In this document: positions 59,291 to 64,000 of the stretch, piece after piece
Layout: every line of letters begins with the position of its first letter
Position numbering within the stretch: the first letter of the stretch is position 1
Source of the DNA: Ceratothoa steindachneri
Taxonomy: Eukaryota; Arthropoda; Malacostraca; Isopoda; Cymothoidae
Assembly: GCA_963969495.1 (NCBI GenBank)
Contig: OZ018323.1
Location: forward strand, 73,876,920 to 73,940,919
Reading direction: 5' to 3'
Length of the DNA stretch: 64,000 nucleotides
The notes under the pieces: generated by a model
The model's input: the letters and a program-made list of their open reading frames with translations, nothing else
The model's database searches: none
What the model was told of the DNA's origin: nothing
Program-made: the position numbers and the translations under genes

Positions 59291-60100
59291 GCGTCTATAT
59301 TTTTTAAAAATTTTATCTCCTCTAGTAAAATAAATTACCACATCCAGATTTCCGTTTGAATTGGCTTAATTCCACGAATATGTGAAAAAAATTAAAGTAA
59401 AACTTCTTTTTTCAACTATATATCAGTTCGAACAATTTTGATAAATTTTAATTTATTCCGCGTTGGCAACACTGAGTCAAGACCATACTAATTGCAAAAG
59501 TGCAACAACCAGTCGCTAAGTGAAAGTGACGTAGAATGTCGGATGAAGCTCTCTGCTGGTGAGAGAATAACTGGTTGTGGTGATTCGTGTTTTATACCAT
59601 TTTTTGTATACTACAGGGTGGATTTCTTTTTATTTTGGACATCGTATTAATTATTTTCTATTGTTTTTTTTCAGATATTGTATCGTAATTAAAAATAGCA
59701 TCAAATAGACGTGCTTTGGTAAATCACCTTGACAGATTTTGCTTTGTTTGTGAAGAATATACATGCACCTAAGTCACAAAGTAGAAACAAAAGAAAAATA
59801 TTAAACTTACCTACAAGTGGTTGTATGACTATATGTTAGGAGACCAAGAGATGAACTGTGCATCACCTATTTGGTGAGACAGTGCGAGGCAATGTAGACA
59901 AAGATTTTTCAGTTTCAAAGAGTGAAGCAAATAAGATTTCACGTAAAAAAACTGCGATTCCTCAATGAAACGGGTAACGCAGGATGAAACAAATCCACTA
60001 CAAGTTTTACCTGCATCGAAAACTGACAAAAAATTTTGTTCGTGATATAGAAACAGGAAAAAATGGCAAATATGTTTAACATTACAATATTTCCCCATAT
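59290..60100. other. AT-rich segment upstream of family X copy 3
   Basis: No clear feature. The N-terminal half of family X copy 3 might be hidden in 59800-60100 but cannot be followed. The minus-strand 126-codon frame (60209-59829) is the shadow of that strand and is not recognised. Confidence 0.4.
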
Positions 60101-60990
60101 TTCTTATGTCAAGCGGAGTTAAATAACTTAGTTTGGGAATTGGAATTACCAAAAGAAAATGAAGAGTTGTTTGGTTACAGAGTTCAAGAATGGAATATCT
60201 TCCAACCAAACACTAAATTTCTTATTTCTGCCCTCGCTTTTTCAGTTTTCATCATTTGAATATAGGGAATAAAACGTTTGTTTCTACCAAGATATCAGTT
60301 CTCTGTTACAAGTGATTGACTGTTACTATAATCAAAAATTATTGGAGACTGTTCCTGTACTCAGGTAAAGCTCGTCTTAAATCTGTATTACGGAATAATG
60401 ACAATAAAAAAACCTTTAATACCGATATAACATGCCAATTGATATAATGAGACTTATAAATCGATGAAATATAGCGCAGATGACAAGAACGACTATAAAA
60501 CATGATTAGCCAATTGAAATGAATAGACTGTTAGTAAATACAACGTAAAAAACCTAGCAGTTATTGAACCAGAGAAATTAAATTTTTTACTAGTTCTCAT
60601 TAAAAGATTAAAAATGCCTGTATCAAAAATTTTGTGAAGTGTATTGATTAAAAAGATAATGGTTTCCAATATTTAAAGGAAATTCAAGGAATAATTACAG
60701 ATGTTAGCTAGAGCCTAGAGTTTTGACTGGACCACCAATCTTCAGTTTCATCTATGAATCATCGTTTCCATCTAACCTAAATGAGAAGGAACTAGGAGCA
60801 GGAAAATCTTTTGTTGGGGCGATAATGGCGAGCATGGAGAACCTTTCCACCAAAAGAACTCAGTTATGGAAAACAGATACCAAGGTAACTTCAACCCAAA
60901 TATGATGAAAAATTTTTGTTCTTTCCTGCAATCTACAGCTCGTCATCCAACAAACGGCAGAGGACGAGTACAAACTAAAGTTTCACTTTA
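60100..60990 (+). pseudogene. family X copy 3, central and C-terminal parts
   Basis: Plus-strand blocks follow the family order: AELNNLVWELELPKENEELF and YRVQEWNIFQPNTK (60115-60220), YWRLFLYSGKARLKSVLRNN (60335-60395), a degraded NMK-like stretch (about 60445), KNFVKCID and KDNGFQYLKEI (60625-60685), and GEHGEPFHQKNSVMENRYQG then NFNPNMM (60828-60908), ending with a basic tail (GRGRVQTKVSL, to about 60987). The HFLxSH block and CGDLK block are lost. Stops and frameshifts show decay. It is on the opposite strand to copies 1 and 2. Confidence 0.65.
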
Positions 60991-61402
60991 TAACAGGAAT
61001 TTGCTATTCGCTAGTAACAATAAGATACTAAAGCGCTTAGGAAGGATGTTTGTTCGCAGGGGTGGTAACCCGCCGATGTGTATCGTAACCGAGAATTAAG
61101 CAGGAAAGTTTTTCCTGCTGATTTGATTTTCAAGTATGTTTAACATAAAACCTCCTAGAGTAAAGTAACTTAGACGGTTTTCGTAGGAAATGCGGTTGAG
61201 AAAAAACAAGAAAATTATGGACTTTCGGTTACACAAAATATAGTGGTGATAGAACTTCATTATATATCAGATCTGAAATCAACTTCAACGCTATAGATAA
61301 GACTCAGTAATTTCCGGGTCTGTAACAAAAGAAGTTAAAATTTATTCCCTGGCATTATTTATCCATATATTTGATAATTATATCGCAAAATAATATAAAT
61401 AA

Positions 61403-61403
<1 letters not shown>

Positions 61404-61440
<37 letters not shown>
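61404..61440. repeat. (TA)n(GA)n compound microsatellite
   Basis: TA repeat (61404-61421) passing directly into a GA repeat (61422-61440). Confidence 0.95.
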
Positions 61441-64000
61441 CGAGTTAAAATGCGCAAGTGAGTAAAGGAAACAATAGAGTGGATAATGGTGAGAATAGTT
61501 CACGAAATACATCTCAACTTAAAGTGGATATGATTTTAGTGAGTCCTATTATTTTTATAGTTCGTAGTATAGAAATTCATGTAGAGTTAATGAAAGTTAT
61601 AAACTATTAAACAAGGGTATAAGACTTCTCTGCGGAATTTCATTGAGTAAAATTATTAATAATTGGAGAGCAATTAAATGAATGTCCATAAAAATGATGT
61701 ATTAGCAAAAATGTGTCACATATTTTCTTAAGTTTATGCTCAGTTTGAAAGCCTAAAGAGCGTTTACCTTTTTTTTATGTTTCACTTATACTGGGCCTAG
61801 ATCAAATTCATTGCAGCACCAAACCATAGTGTTTAATTATTGTCATTTATTACCGATCAATAGATGCATTACATTTATCCTGCAAATATTGCTATTAATA
61901 TTTAAAATTATTATCCCAGTCATTACAGCCTCCATGTAAATCAAGTGCGCCAATAACCTTATATTTTATTTCATTTCTTACTTCCTTTGCCTTTTCTTTC
62001 TTTCATTTATTCCCGCATTATACATACCTTGAATATACATTAGAACAACAACTTCTCCGATGCCCTTAATTCTAAAACGGCCAATCAACTTATCAGTTAT
62101 GATGTTCCTTTAAGATGTGCCTGATTTTCATAGAAATATGGATGTAAACCAAAATTTGGCACGATTAATTTTAATATATCACCACCATTTTATATTCTTC
62201 ACAATTTTTTTAATTTTAGAAATTTATGTTAAGAATTCAGAAATATATATTTGGCTACATTTCAGCTGTAGTTACCCTCACAAAATATTCTCACATAAAC
62301 CTCTCAACATGGGATGAGCAGGTTTAATATCATGTCTTTTCTATTCGATAATCTGATATGGTCTTAGAATTCAGTGCGGCGAATGATCGTGACTATGATA
62401 AAATTCATTTCTTTTCATTCAAATGCAAAATTCCTTTTTTAAACCTAGAATGTATCATTCACATTTATAGACCATCCGCTCGCCTGACTGTCGCCCAGGA
62501 GCCGAGGCAGGCTCTCGGTGACTCACGGCAGATCATTGCATCTCTTATAATTGTCCATTTATTAAATCGATTATGTGTCCATTTTATATTCAACACAGAA
62601 ATTTAGTAGTAAATACAAAGAGTTGAGTTTTAAAAAAACATTTGAATATTTAATAAATTTTCATTAGCAAAGACTCTATAATTACCATACCATCCTTATT
62701 TTATATTCAGCTCTGACCCAGACTCCAAATATTTTGTTTGATATTTATCTATAACTGTCAATTGCTAAGACTAGTTTTGGGGGATGAAATCTTCTTAGTA
62801 GTCAACAAATGAAAATCTGACCTGATTTGCCAGTGGGAGAGATAAGAATTAATAAATGTCAGTCAGCTATTATGTATAGCCTTTCCTGGCACTAACAAAT
62901 ATTAGCATAATTTTCTATTTTCTACTGTAAATAATCATTTTTGTTCAAATAGTTAACTTTAAGTTAACAAACAGTCTGGTCTTTAGATATTTGAATGATG
63001 ATTTACAGAGTGTATAGACAAAGAGGTTGAATCCAGTTTGTTAGTACTTTATATAGAAATTCACTCATTTTATCGACTAATGATTGATTTTTTAATTCAT
63101 ATATGCGTTCGGATGAATATATCTGATCAGAATAGGGAAATAAGTTAGGTCATTTGAATGTACATTACGCTAAATTACATGACAACAATTACATTTGCCT
63201 CAACTCTCCATCCACTTCAGCAAAAGTTGTGGGGTCACTTTACTTCCAAGCACATAGTATACTTGATAAAATACACAAATACTGGTTTAGAAATCAATCA
63301 ATTTTATGGATTTATTTTCAAGTCCATTTGTAATTAAGAAATTTTGCCACGCAAGGGTAAACAGTGGAAGTAAAATATGTTAAGGTTATTTCAGATGAAA
63401 AACAACATTTTTCGGTTTAGATGCATATCAGGGTAAATTTGATGGTACAGGTCATATGTAAAAATTGGTTTAATATGTCATGTATAAGTAAAAAACTAAC
63501 AAGGAATATGTTTATTATGTTGGAGTAGCAATTAGTGAGTGAATATTTGTAAGGAAACTTTACTATTTTTCCTTTCGAATGACAAGATTTCCTTTACCTA
63601 ATGAACATAAAGAAAACTCCATATTAATTAAGCCTGTCACTCACCCAAATTTCGTATATTACTTATTAACAATGTTTAAAAGACTAGTTAAACAAACTGA
63701 AAGAAGGAAAGTAATTAATGAAAGAGAAGAGACTCTTTCAAAATCTCTTTTTGCCAGCATTAACAGCGCGGGAAACTTTTGTTGATTTTGCCGCTTTTTT
63801 ATCTTTCCCTAAATATCCGAAGCAATAAGAGTCAAGAGATTAATCATACTTTTGACTGCTGAGTGCCAGATTTGTTAATTTGAAAAGCTGTAGTTTAATT
63901 TATCAGATATTAAAAACAAACCTTTTTTTTATTATTCCAATGTCATTTACCACGAAAAGTTTACCATAAGCAGAGGAGTGATGAGACGCAAACGTAGAAA
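61441..64000. other. AT-rich intergenic DNA to the window end
   Basis: Short unrecognised frames only (62117-62317, 62358-62606, 63579-63785 plus). A 70-bp GC-rich patch at 62465-62535 does not fold as a tRNA by eye. No repeats or RNA genes identified. Confidence 0.45.

Noticed and set aside
62465..62535. GC-rich patch as a tRNA or SINE head
   Set aside because: No cloverleaf pairing or clear A and B boxes could be made out by eye.

Overview
The window looks like transposon-packed, AT-rich metazoan nuclear DNA, most likely from an arthropod (a copepod or arachnid would fit the mix of Polinton, Tc1/mariner, Ty3/Gypsy and Penelope-like remnants). The species cannot be fixed from sequence alone. 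I found no convincing intact host gene, tRNA, rRNA or CRISPR array. Almost everything recognisable is a decayed mobile element, and the rest is AT-rich DNA without detectable coding signal.

Layout. Bases 1-11485 are a plus-strand Polinton/Maverick remnant: integrase, an unnamed Polinton protein, a capsid-like protein, a zinc-ribbon protein and an Ala/Gly-rich small protein. A minus-strand Ty3/Gypsy retrotransposon (Gypsy-1, 2469-10931) lies inside the capsid-like gene, and a Tc1 transposon (9392-10734) lies inside the right LTR of Gypsy-1. This is a three-layer nest whose target duplications can be read. A mariner (about 11520-12330) has cut the same Polinton just downstream. From 12.5 to 26 kb the DNA is mostly AT-rich and unclassified, with several GC-richer islands that could be solo LTRs. 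From 26.3 to 29.2 kb lies copy 1 of an uncharacterised repetitive protein family, here called family X, split by a solo LTR. Copy 2 is at 36.3-38.4 kb and copy 3 at 60.1-61.0 kb. From 29.6 to 46.2 kb there are a Penelope-like remnant, five arrays of a dispersed element built on units of about 125 bp, a degenerate pentanucleotide tract, two decayed Tc1 copies and LTR-like sequences. A mariner-like remnant follows at 48.5-49.3 kb, a second Gypsy (Gypsy-2) at 52.1-56.7 kb, and a non-LTR retrotransposon ORF1 region at 57.1-59.3 kb.

Most notable points. (1) Both Gypsy elements place integrase upstream of reverse transcriptase, the Copia-like order known from Gmr1-type Gypsy elements, rather than the usual Gypsy order. 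(2) Family X is present three times in 64 kb, is apparently intronless, and carries widely spaced acidic motifs that could belong to an unclassified DDE-type transposase. (3) A repeated element has a hairpin head, three to five units of about 125 bp and a conserved tail; one example is rearranged head to head.

All calls come from reading the translation and DNA by eye. Family names rest on motif recognition and no database search was run. Element ends are approximate unless a target-site duplication is cited.
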